Assembly: GCA_025352845.1 (NCBI GenBank)
Contig: JANXSC010000632.1
Location: forward strand, 1-17,113
Direction: 5' to 3'
Source: Opitutaceae bacterium
GTDB taxonomy: Bacteria; Verrucomicrobiota; Verrucomicrobiia; Opitutales; Opitutaceae
DNA: 17,113 bases
The position numbers were made by a program, and so were the translations under genes. Below are positions 1 through 6,661 of the stretch, one piece after another. A model generated the notes under the pieces. It did no database searches. It had not been told where the DNA came from and saw only the letters and a program-made list of their open reading frames with translations. Positions within the stretch are counted from its first letter, which is position 1; every line of letters begins with the position of its first letter.

Positions 1-1
1 C

Positions 2-489
2 CTTAGCTTCGGGGCCTGGTCGTCGCTCCGAGTTCTTTGATCCCAAGGCGCGGGCTAAACCCGCGTCCGTTTTAGAAAGTTCGGAGAGGAAAGTCCGGAC
101 ACCGCAGGGCAGGGCGCTGGGCCAGCTTTACCGCGAGCCCAGAAGGTGCGCGTCAAGGCGCGTCGATGGACAGTGTCACAGAAAACATACCGCTGCTGAA
201 AATCGGAAAACTGCGAAAGCGGGAATCTGAGAAACAGGACAGTAAGGGTGAAAAGGTGGGGTAAGAGCCCACCGCGCCGACGGCGACGTCGGCGGCACGA
301 CAAACCCCGCCCGGTGCAAGGCAAAATAGGTGACTGGGCGGCTCGTCCTATAGTCACGGGTATGCCGCAGCATGGGTTGGGCGCGAAAGCGCCGGGCTCA
401 GGCCAGGCCCGCAAGGGCGTTGAGAGAAATGACGACCGAAGCGCCGCAAGGCGCAGAACAGAATCCGGCTTACCGGCCTCGAAGCTAAG
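2..489 (+). ncRNA. rnpB: RNase P RNA, bacterial type A
   Basis: This is the catalytic RNA that removes 5' leaders from pre-tRNAs. The universally conserved blocks are all visible in order: GAGGAAAGTCCGGAC (86-100), a GACAGTGTCACAGAAAA block (169-185), GTGAAAAGGTGGGGTAAGAG (248-267), GCAAGGCAAAATAGG (316-330) and the 3' block with GACGACCG and CAGAATCCGGCTTAC (from 431 to about 473). The ends are set by helix P1: 2-16 pairs with 475-489 over 15 bp with one G-U pair. GNRA-type hairpin loops appear at about 380-393 (GAAA), 408-417 (GCAA) and 441-454 (GCAA). The architecture fits the common type A fold, not the Bacillus type B fold. One oddity: where E. coli has GGU in loop L15, this RNA reads GAC (299-301). 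Identity is certain; the exact mature ends are inferred from P1. Confidence 0.97.
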
Positions 490-497
490 AATTTTTT
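475..497 (+). terminator. Possible terminator formed by rnpB P1 and a T run
   Basis: The 3' strand of P1 (475-489) is followed by AA and six T residues (492-497). The closed P1 helix plus this T run could end rnpB transcription, although the partner strand lies almost 490 nt upstream. The coding region that follows begins only 12 nt after the T run. Confidence 0.35.
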
Positions 498-508
498 CCC
501 ATTATCCC

Positions 509-1723
509 ATGCGCTCACCATCATTCTCATTTATCATCGCGTTCGCGGTGTTCGTCGTCGGCAGTGTTTTCGCCCAGGTGCCGAAACAGAATCCCAAGGA
601 CGAACCGTTCCCGCAGCGGGCCGCGCGGATGTCGCGCGAGGCCGAAGCGCGCGGACTCGCCGAACCGTTTCGCGGCATCACGACCGACGGAAAAATCGAG
701 CCGGGATTGTTTCCCGTGCGTGCGAGCGGCGTCACGACCGAGCCCGTGCGCGCAGCGGCCGTGGCTTTTCTCGCGGCACTGACGGCGGAGCAGCGCGCGA
801 AAACGCTTTTTCCGGTGGGCGACGACGAGTGGCGCAAGTGGATGAACCAGCATTTCTACGTGCGGCAGGGCGTGAGTTTTCAGGAGATGAGCGAGGCGCA
901 GCGCACGGCGGCGTTTGCGCTGTTGCGCGCGTCGCTCAGCGCGAAGGGCCTGCAACTCTCGCGCGACATCATGAAGCTGAACCACACGCTCGGCGAATTG
1001 AACAACAACGATTTTGTCCAATACGGCGAGTGGCTCTACCACATCACTGTGATGGGCGAACCCTCGGCCGACAAACCGTGGGGCTGGCAGATCGACGGGC
1101 ATCACCTGATCATAAATTATTTCGTGCTGCGCGATCAGGTGGTGATGTCGCCGGTATTTGTCGGGTCGGAGCCGGTGATCGCGCCTTCGGGGAAATTCAA
1201 GGGCCTCGCGATCCTGCAGGATGAGCAGGTGCGGGCCTTGGCGCTGCGGCGTTCTCTGACCGACGCGCAGGCGAAGCGCGCGGTGCTCGACGTATCGAAG
1301 ACAGGTAACAACAACCTCACGGAAGCCTGGAAGGACAACGTCGTGCTCGACTACGCCGGCCTGCCCGTGAGCGAACTCAGCGTCGCACAACAGAAAGATC
1401 TGCTCGCGCTCGCCGGACTTTTCATCGGCAACATGGACGACGGTCACGCCAAGGTGAAGATGGAGGAGGTCCGCGCCCACCTCGGCAAAACGCACTTCGC
1501 GTGGATTGGTGGGAGCGCCGACGACAGTGTGTTCTATTTTCGCATTCACAGTCCGGTCGTGCTGATCGAATTCGACCATCAGCGGCCGGCGAATCTCCGC
1601 CACCTCGCGAAGGATCCGCAGCTGCCGAACCGCGAGCACGTGCACGTGGTCGTGCGCACCCCCAACGGCAACGACTACGGCAAGGATTTGCTGCGGCAGC
1701 ACTACGAGCAGAGCCGGCATTGA
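509..1723 (+). CDS. Secreted DUF3500 domain protein
   Basis: A 404-residue protein of the DUF3500 family, whose biochemical role is not known to me. The N-terminus is a signal peptide: Met-Arg, then a hydrophobic stretch (about residues 5-20) ending in a likely cleavage site after SVFA, before Gln. Family hallmarks are a WGWQIDGHHL motif (191-200), an NMDDGH segment (308-313), FAWIGG around residue 332, and a C-terminal HVHVVVRTPNGNDYGKDLL block. The frame is open upstream into rnpB, but the signal peptide and the RNA gene fix the start at the ATG at 509. No Shine-Dalgarno sequence precedes it and only 20 nt separate it from rnpB, so its promoter must lie inside rnpB or it is made by read-through. 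The neighbours do not suggest a pathway. It should be periplasmic or secreted. Confidence 0.88.
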   Translation: MRSPSFSFIIAFAVFVVGSVFAQVPKQNPKDEPFPQRAARMSREAEARGLAEPFRGITTDGKIEPGLFPVRASGVTTEPVRAAAVAFLAALTAEQRAKTLFPVGDDEWRKWMNQHFYVRQGVSFQEMSEAQRTAAFALLRASLSAKGLQLSRDIMKLNHTLGELNNNDFVQYGEWLYHITVMGEPSADKPWGWQIDGHHLIINYFVLRDQVVMSPVFVGSEPVIAPSGKFKGLAILQDEQVRALALRRSLTDAQAKRAVLDVSKTGNNNLTEAWKDNVVLDYAGLPVSELSVAQQKDLLALAGLFIGNMDDGHAKVKMEEVRAHLGKTHFAWIGGSADDSVFYFRIHSPVVLIEFDHQRPANLRHLAKDPQLPNREHVHVVVRTPNGNDYGKDLLRQHYEQSRH

Positions 1724-1938
1724 GAGGCTCGCTGCTTTAAAGCAATCGGGTGGGGTGGAAAATTGCCCGGGCTGGCAATTCGTTCGTCAGGTTTTTGCCG
1801 CCTGTGACGATGACGTCGTGACCCGGCGAAGTGCGCTCAGGGCCGTATGGCCCTATCCGCTCAGGGTCTTTTTTGGGACCGTTGGCCTCTACTGCCACGG
1901 TTCATTTGAGCGTATGGTGGTCGATAGTGATTCGCACC
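1724..1938. other. Non-coding spacer with small inverted repeats
   Basis: I find no convincing gene here. The spacer holds a 12-bp perfect palindrome TGCTTTAAAGCA (1733-1744), a hairpin with a 7-bp stem AATTGCC/GGCAATT (1761-1780), and a hairpin AGGGCC-GTAT-GGCCCT (1839-1854). The sequence CGCTCAGGG occurs twice (1834-1842 and 1858-1866). A run of six T (1869-1874) lies 14 nt after the third hairpin, too far for a classical terminator. The frame of the next gene is open back to a GTG at 1831, but that stretch does not look like protein of its family. Confidence 0.4.
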
Positions 1939-3282
1939 ATGTCGCCACCACTTTCTTCCCCGCTCGTTTTGCCCGCTGATTTGGTGAGAGACCAAGCGCC
2001 GGGTCCGATCGCATCCGCACTGCGCGGTGCGCTGACGGTCCGCCCACTCGCCCAGCGCACGAAGGACCTGACGCCCAACGCCACGAACTGGAGCAGCTCG
2101 ATCTACAATCCCGCCAGCAGCGCGGCCCCCGCGGCCTACAACGTGGGTTTGGGCGCTTCCTTCGTCACGCTTCCCACCGGCGCGACGCTCAGTGTCGCGG
2201 ATCCCTACCGCATCTACTTCGCGCCGGCGAATCCGGCGGACGTGCTGATTGGGACCAACCCCGGGACTTTTGCCGTGGGTTCGACCGATTTGGCCAGCAC
2301 GTCCAACACGAAACCTTGGTTCGATGGCATCACGGTTTACATCCACTCGGTCGATGCCGAGGTCCGCGGCGACCTCAACGCCGACGGCAGCCCCGACCGG
2401 ATCGATTCTGCCGTGCGGCTGTGGAATGGACGCGGCAAGGTGGTTTCACTCGATGGCACCACTTATCCCGACATGACGGGATTCACGTTTGCGACGAACG
2501 ACGCCGCCTACATCGTCGGCCACTTCAACGCCGACGGCACGATCAACGCCACCTCCACCGACACGACGAATCCCGGCGGCTACAGCGCACGTTATCCCGA
2601 TTCTGCGGCGGAGAAACTCTGCTCGGTGATGGCCGATGCGGTCACGATTCTATCGATGCCGGCCTACGACACGACCTACACTCAGCTCTCTGGATGGTCG
2701 GATTCGCTCAGCGCCAACCGCGTCGGCTCCACCAACTGGAGTTCATCTTGGGCGACCACGCAGCCGAGTGGTAGCAATGCCTACGATGGCGTCAGCACGT
2801 CGCTCAAGCCCGCGGCACTGCCGAATATGGGTAACACGGTGCCCGGCGGCGGCGCGACGCGCGATACGAAGTTTGGCGCGACGGCCACGGAAATTTCCAC
2901 CTGCCTGCTCGTGGGCATCGTCCCCACCAATCACAACGCCGTGGGCTTGACCGATGGTCCGCCGGCCACGGGCGCCAACGGACAGGCCAGTGGTGGCGTG
3001 CATAATTTCCCGCGCCTGTTGGAAGTGTGGGGCGGCGCCGGCCTCTACATTCGCGGCTCGATGGTCGCGATGTTTGAAAGCCGCGTGGCGATGGAGCCGT
3101 GGAACCTGCGCATCTATTCGGCCCCCGGCCGCTACTGGGGCCTGCACCAGAACCTACGCAGCGCGAATCACGACCTGCCGTTGGAACCGATTCTCCTCGG
3201 CGCGCGCCGCCTCGGCTTCAAGGAAATCACCGCGGCGGAATACGCCACGATGAAGACGACGATCGAAGCGCTGCCGCATTGA
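1939..3282 (+). CDS. C-terminal part of a large verrucomicrobial envelope/pilus-type protein, probably truncated
   Basis: From the ATG at 1939 the frame encodes 447 residues. From memory, the second half matches the C-termini of long (about 1000 residues or more) hypothetical proteins in Opitutus and other Verrucomicrobia, which begin with a prepilin-like membrane anchor. Shared signatures are a YPDSAAEKLCSVMADAVTILS-like stretch, a TEISTCLLVGIVPTN-like segment, HNFPRLLEVWGGAGLYIRGS and a YSAPGRYWG motif near the end. A GDLNADGSPDRID segment resembles a calcium-binding dockerin or EF-hand loop. What is missing is the whole N-terminal half: there is no signal peptide, membrane segment or prepilin motif, and no Shine-Dalgarno sequence before any candidate start (GTG 1831, ATG 1939, GTG 1984). 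The reading frame is intact to TGA. Either this is a decayed gene that lost its front, or a short stand-alone relative. Function unknown. Confidence 0.6.
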   Translation: MSPPLSSPLVLPADLVRDQAPGPIASALRGALTVRPLAQRTKDLTPNATNWSSSIYNPASSAAPAAYNVGLGASFVTLPTGATLSVADPYRIYFAPANPADVLIGTNPGTFAVGSTDLASTSNTKPWFDGITVYIHSVDAEVRGDLNADGSPDRIDSAVRLWNGRGKVVSLDGTTYPDMTGFTFATNDAAYIVGHFNADGTINATSTDTTNPGGYSARYPDSAAEKLCSVMADAVTILSMPAYDTTYTQLSGWSDSLSANRVGSTNWSSSWATTQPSGSNAYDGVSTSLKPAALPNMGNTVPGGGATRDTKFGATATEISTCLLVGIVPTNHNAVGLTDGPPATGANGQASGGVHNFPRLLEVWGGAGLYIRGSMVAMFESRVAMEPWNLRIYSAPGRYWGLHQNLRSANHDLPLEPILLGARRLGFKEITAAEYATMKTTIEALPH

Positions 3283-3398
3283 GGGGGCGACGCGGTTGAA
3301 AGTTGAGATCGAAGGTTGAAAAATTTTGGCCCCACTTTTTTTTGCACGGCGCGCCGTGACCAAGCAAACTGACCCAACACCGTTTCGACAATACCCTT

Positions 3399-3436
3399 GA
3401 CTCAGCCGGACGCGTTTGAGTCTTTGACCGACTCAA
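3399..3436 (+). promoter_or_regulatory. Potential alternative hairpins in the rpsT leader
   Basis: A central TGAGTC (3417-3422) can pair with GACTCA upstream (3399-3404), or with GACTCA downstream (3430-3435), where one extra T-A pair makes a 7-bp stem with a 7-nt loop. The two pairings exclude each other, and the downstream hairpin ends 14 nt before the rpsT start codon. Ribosomal protein S20 controls its own translation in E. coli, so a switch is plausible here but unproven. If transcription starts at or after about 3405, only the downstream hairpin can form in the mRNA. Confidence 0.35.
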
Positions 3437-3450
3437 TCATCTGATCGACC

Positions 3451-3708
3451 ATGGCCAACACCAAATCTGCCATCAAAGCCGCCCGTAAAGCGGTGCGCCT
3501 TACCGAACGCAACCGCGGCGTCAAAACCCGGCTTAAGACCCTGCGCAAACGGCTTGATGCGCTCCTCAAGGCCAAGGATACGACCGCCAAAGACGCGGCT
3601 TCCGACTATGCATCGGCCATGGACAAGGCCGTCAAATCGGGCGTCGTGCACCGCAATGCCGCTTCCCGGGCCAAGGCCCATGCCGCGAAAGCCTTCGCCG
3701 CGAAGTAA
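3451..3708 (+). CDS. rpsT: 30S ribosomal protein S20 (bS20)
   Basis: An 85-residue, Lys/Arg/Ala-rich, all-helical protein that binds the 5' and 3' minor domains of 16S rRNA early in small-subunit assembly. The N-terminus MANTKSAIKAARKAVRLTER and the repeated basic helices are diagnostic, and the length equals the family norm (about 85-90). The C-terminal SGVVHRNAASRAKAHAAKA segment matches the conserved S20 ending, in which an H-x-NxAxRxKSxL pattern is usual. It starts at an ATG with no Shine-Dalgarno sequence; the preceding bases are CTGATCGACC. The gene is monocistronic: about 170 bp of spacer precede it and a strong intrinsic terminator follows 36 bp after the stop. A TTGACT hexamer at 3397-3402 could be a -35 element, but I see no good -10 partner. 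Confidence 0.96.
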   Translation: MANTKSAIKAARKAVRLTERNRGVKTRLKTLRKRLDALLKAKDTTAKDAASDYASAMDKAVKSGVVHRNAASRAKAHAAKAFAAK

Positions 3709-3744
3709 CCGTTTTTGAGGCGCACGGCCTCGTCGCTTCATTTT

Positions 3745-3779
3745 CCACCCCGCTGCGCGGCGCGCAGCGGGGTGGTTTT
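3745..3779 (+). terminator. Strong intrinsic terminator after rpsT
   Basis: A perfect 14-bp GC-rich stem, CCACCCCGCTGCGC (3745-3758) with GCGCAGCGGGGTGG (3762-3775), closes a three-base GGC loop and is followed by TTTT (3776-3779). It separates rpsT from addB. The upstream flank has no A run, so it should act only on the + strand. Confidence 0.9.
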
Positions 3780-3856
3780 CTTCCGGCGCTGGCTCGCGTC
3801 CGAATTTTTGACCGAGCCTTGCACGCGCGCGGCTGGCAGATTCATCCTCCCGCGCC

Positions 3857-6661
3857 ATGTCGTCGTTGCCCGCCGAATTCCGCCGTCATTTCCTGTCATG
3901 GGATCGGCCGTGGCTGCCCCAGGTAACGGAGTGGTTGGCGCGCGACTGGGACCGGGCGGGCCCGCTCGATTTGTCGGCGACCCTCGCGATTCTGCCCACC
4001 CGGCAGTCGGGCCGGAGACTGCGGCAGGCGCTGGCGGAACAGGCCGCGGCGCATGGTGCGGCGGTATTCCCACCCCGGACGCATACCCCGGATACACTGC
4101 TCGCGGCCGGGGCCGCCGCGCCCGGGGTTGCCACCCGACTCGAGGCTCTGCTGACGTGGTGCGAGGTGCTGCGGCGGGTGGATCTGGCGGCCGTGCCCGC
4201 AGTGTTTCCAGTCGCACCGATCCAGCGTGATTTCTCCTGGGCCTGGCGGATCGCGGAAATCCTTTTTCAACTGCAAACCCAGCTGACGGAAAACGGGCTG
4301 GCATTTGCGGATGTCGCGGCGCGTGCGCCAGCCGAGGCGGATCGATGGGCTCAACTTGCGATCTTGGAACAGCTGCAAGTCGCCGCGCTGAACGCCCGTG
4401 GCCGGCGTGAATCCCACGCGGCGCGGCGGGACTGGGCGCGCCAACCGAAACTGCCGGCGGGCGTCCAGCGCATCGTCGTCCTCGCGTTGCCGGAACCGCT
4501 GCCGCTGGCCGTGGACGTGCTGGCGGCGTGGGCGAGCGAAGTTCCGGTGGAGGTCGTCGTTTTCGCCCCGGCGGCGCAGTCAGCTTCCTTCGACGATTGG
4601 GGCCGGCCGATGGCCGCCATCTGGGGCGCACGCACCATCGAACTGGCGGATTTCGAATCGCGTGTGCAAGCCTGTGCGGATCCGGCGGCTGAGGCCGAGC
4701 GGACCGCCGCGATCGCGGCGTCTTATCCGAATCCGGATGGGATGCTCGGGCTTGGGATCGCTGATCCCGATGTGGCCTCCGCGCTGGAGCGCGCGCTGTC
4801 AGGGGCGAACATCGCCGCCTACAATCCCGAGGGCAGCCCGCGCAAACGTGAGGGATTGTTTGCGCTGCTGTCGGCTATGGCGGCGCTGGCGCGCGAGCCG
4901 CATTTTGAAACCGTCGCCGACCTTGCGCGTTGTTCGGACTTCCTCGCTTGCCTGCGCGATCGCGGTGAGGGCGAATTTTCCGCCGCGACCTTTCTCGCGC
5001 AATTGGACGACCTGCAGGCGCGTCACCTGCCGGCCGATCTCGGTGCCGCGCTGGCGGTCGGAGGTCGCGGCGACACTCCACTCGCCGCAGGGCTGCGCGG
5101 GATGGAGGCGATTCGCGCAAAATTGCGTCACGGAGATTTCCCCCAGAATGCGATTGATGCGCTGACGATGGTCTTCGGATCGCGGCAATTCGATCTCGGC
5201 GACGGGGAGGAGGCGGGCATGGCCGGTGCGTTGGAGGCGTGGCGCGAGGTGGCGCTGGAATGTGCCAGCGCTCGCAGCACCTTCGTGGGACTGACAAATT
5301 CCGACTGGTGGGAGATCGCGCTACGGGCGTTTGGTGAGTTGCCGCGCGCCGAGGAAAAACCGCCTGGTGCGCTCGACCTTCAGGGGTGGCTCGAGCTGTT
5401 GTGGGAAGACGCGCCTCACCTGGTGGTCGCTGGCTTCAATGATGGATTCGTGCCGGATGCCGTGGTCGGCGACGCCTTCTTGCCGGAGTCGCTCCGCGAG
5501 ACGCTCGGTCTGAAAACCAACTCCGCTCGCTTCGCCCGCGATGCGTATCTGTTGCAAGCGCTCGCGGCGTCGCGGACCAAGGGCGGCCGGCTCGATCTCC
5601 TTTTCGCGCGCCATTCGCCGGCCGGCGATCCGCTGCGCCCCTCGCGTCTGCTGCTGCGGTGCGCCGAGCCGGCGCTGCCGGGTCGCGTGGAATTTTTGTT
5701 TCGCCCGGTCGGGGCGGTGCGCCCGAATCGGCCGTGGAGTCGCGCTTGGAAACTAGCCCCGCGCCGCGCGCCGCCGCCCGAACGCGTGCCGGTGACCGGA
5801 TTCCGGGCCTGGCTCGCCTGTCCGTTTCGTTTCTACCTGACGCACGTGCTGCTGATGGAACCGGTCGATCCGTCCAAGGTGGAGCTGGACGCCCGTGATT
5901 TTGGCACGCTCTGCCACGCGGCCCTGGAGGCGATGGCCCGCGCGCCGGCCCTGCGCGACTGCACGGATGAGAAAACGCTGGGCAATTTCCTGCTGGCCGA
6001 ACTGGATCGGGTGACGCACGCGCGCTTCGGCCGGGACCTGACGCTCCCGCTGGTGGTGCAGATCGAGTCGGCGCGCCAGCGCCTTGGCCGCATCGCCGCG
6101 ATCCTGGCGCGGGAGCGGGCCGAGGGCTGGGTTATCGAGCGGGCGGAGTGGCCTTTCACACTGACGTTGGCCGGGCTTGAGGTGCGCGGAAAAATCGACC
6201 GCGTCGATCGCCATGAAGGCACCGGGGCGTTGCGCGTGCTCGACTACAAGACCAGCGACGCCGCCGTGCCGCCGCAGAAATCGCATCTCCGTCCCGCCAA
6301 CCCCGCGGATGACGCGAGTCCGCCGTGGCGACGCGTGACCGTCGGCGGCCGCGAGCAGGTGTGGACGGATTTGCAGCTGCCCTTGTATCTGCGCGCGCTG
6401 GCCTTGGAATTTCCCGCGGCTGCGCTCTCGTGCGGCTACCTCAATTTGCCCAAGGCCGTCGGCGATACTGCGCTGGCGCTCTGGCCCGAACTCGATGCGG
6501 ACCTGCAGGCCTCGGCCAACACGTGTGCCGATGCCGTGGCCGAGGCGATACGCGCGGGAAAATTCTGGCCACCCGCCGAGATCGCGGCGGAGCGCGATCC
6601 GTTTGCGGCGTTGTTTCACCACGGGGTGGAAGACAGCGTGGGGTGGGAGGGCATGGCATGA
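3857..6661 (+). CDS. addB: AddB-like nuclease subunit of the AddAB recombination complex
   Basis: A 934-residue protein that with AddA should resect double-strand breaks and load RecA. The N-terminal half is a degenerate UvrD-like helicase with no Walker A GxGKT; instead it begins ATLAILPTRQSGRRLRQAL, as in the alphaproteobacterial type of AddB. The C-terminal third is a RecB-family PD-(D/E)XK nuclease with all core residues: His687 (LCHAAL), Asp781 in GKIDRVD (778-784), Asp796 and Lys798 in LDYKT (795-799), and Gln840 and Tyr844 in QLPLYL. A Cys-Pro-Phe motif (Cys655) resembles the first iron-sulphur ligand of AddB, but the cysteine triplet expected near the C-terminus is absent. The ATG at 3857 gives a full-length start but has no Shine-Dalgarno sequence. 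It overlaps addA by four bases (ATGA), indicating translational coupling. Confidence 0.88.
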   Translation: MSSLPAEFRRHFLSWDRPWLPQVTEWLARDWDRAGPLDLSATLAILPTRQSGRRLRQALAEQAAAHGAAVFPPRTHTPDTLLAAGAAAPGVATRLEALLTWCEVLRRVDLAAVPAVFPVAPIQRDFSWAWRIAEILFQLQTQLTENGLAFADVAARAPAEADRWAQLAILEQLQVAALNARGRRESHAARRDWARQPKLPAGVQRIVVLALPEPLPLAVDVLAAWASEVPVEVVVFAPAAQSASFDDWGRPMAAIWGARTIELADFESRVQACADPAAEAERTAAIAASYPNPDGMLGLGIADPDVASALERALSGANIAAYNPEGSPRKREGLFALLSAMAALAREPHFETVADLARCSDFLACLRDRGEGEFSAATFLAQLDDLQARHLPADLGAALAVGGRGDTPLAAGLRGMEAIRAKLRHGDFPQNAIDALTMVFGSRQFDLGDGEEAGMAGALEAWREVALECASARSTFVGLTNSDWWEIALRAFGELPRAEEKPPGALDLQGWLELLWEDAPHLVVAGFNDGFVPDAVVGDAFLPESLRETLGLKTNSARFARDAYLLQALAASRTKGGRLDLLFARHSPAGDPLRPSRLLLRCAEPALPGRVEFLFRPVGAVRPNRPWSRAWKLAPRRAPPPERVPVTGFRAWLACPFRFYLTHVLLMEPVDPSKVELDARDFGTLCHAALEAMARAPALRDCTDEKTLGNFLLAELDRVTHARFGRDLTLPLVVQIESARQRLGRIAAILARERAEGWVIERAEWPFTLTLAGLEVRGKIDRVDRHEGTGALRVLDYKTSDAAVPPQKSHLRPANPADDASPPWRRVTVGGREQVWTDLQLPLYLRALALEFPAAALSCGYLNLPKAVGDTALALWPELDADLQASANTCADAVAEAIRAGKFWPPAEIAAERDPFAALFHHGVEDSVGWEGMA

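Noticed and set aside
248..508. Open frame upstream of the DUF3500 gene, in frame with it
   Set aside because: It lies inside rnpB, whose conserved RNA blocks explain the sequence, and the signal peptide starts at 509.
527..1720. Long minus-strand frame antisense to the DUF3500 gene
   Set aside because: A GC-driven shadow: low-complexity His/Arg/Val-rich protein with no recognisable domain, opposite a gene with clear family motifs.
1733..1744. Perfect palindrome TGCTTTAAAGCA as an operator
   Set aside because: Only one copy, just after a stop codon, with no promoter nearby; too little to call a binding site.
6325..6657. N-terminal extension of AddA into addB
   Set aside because: Walker A is normally near the N-terminus, and the ATG at 6658 has a Shine-Dalgarno sequence and an ATGA overlap.
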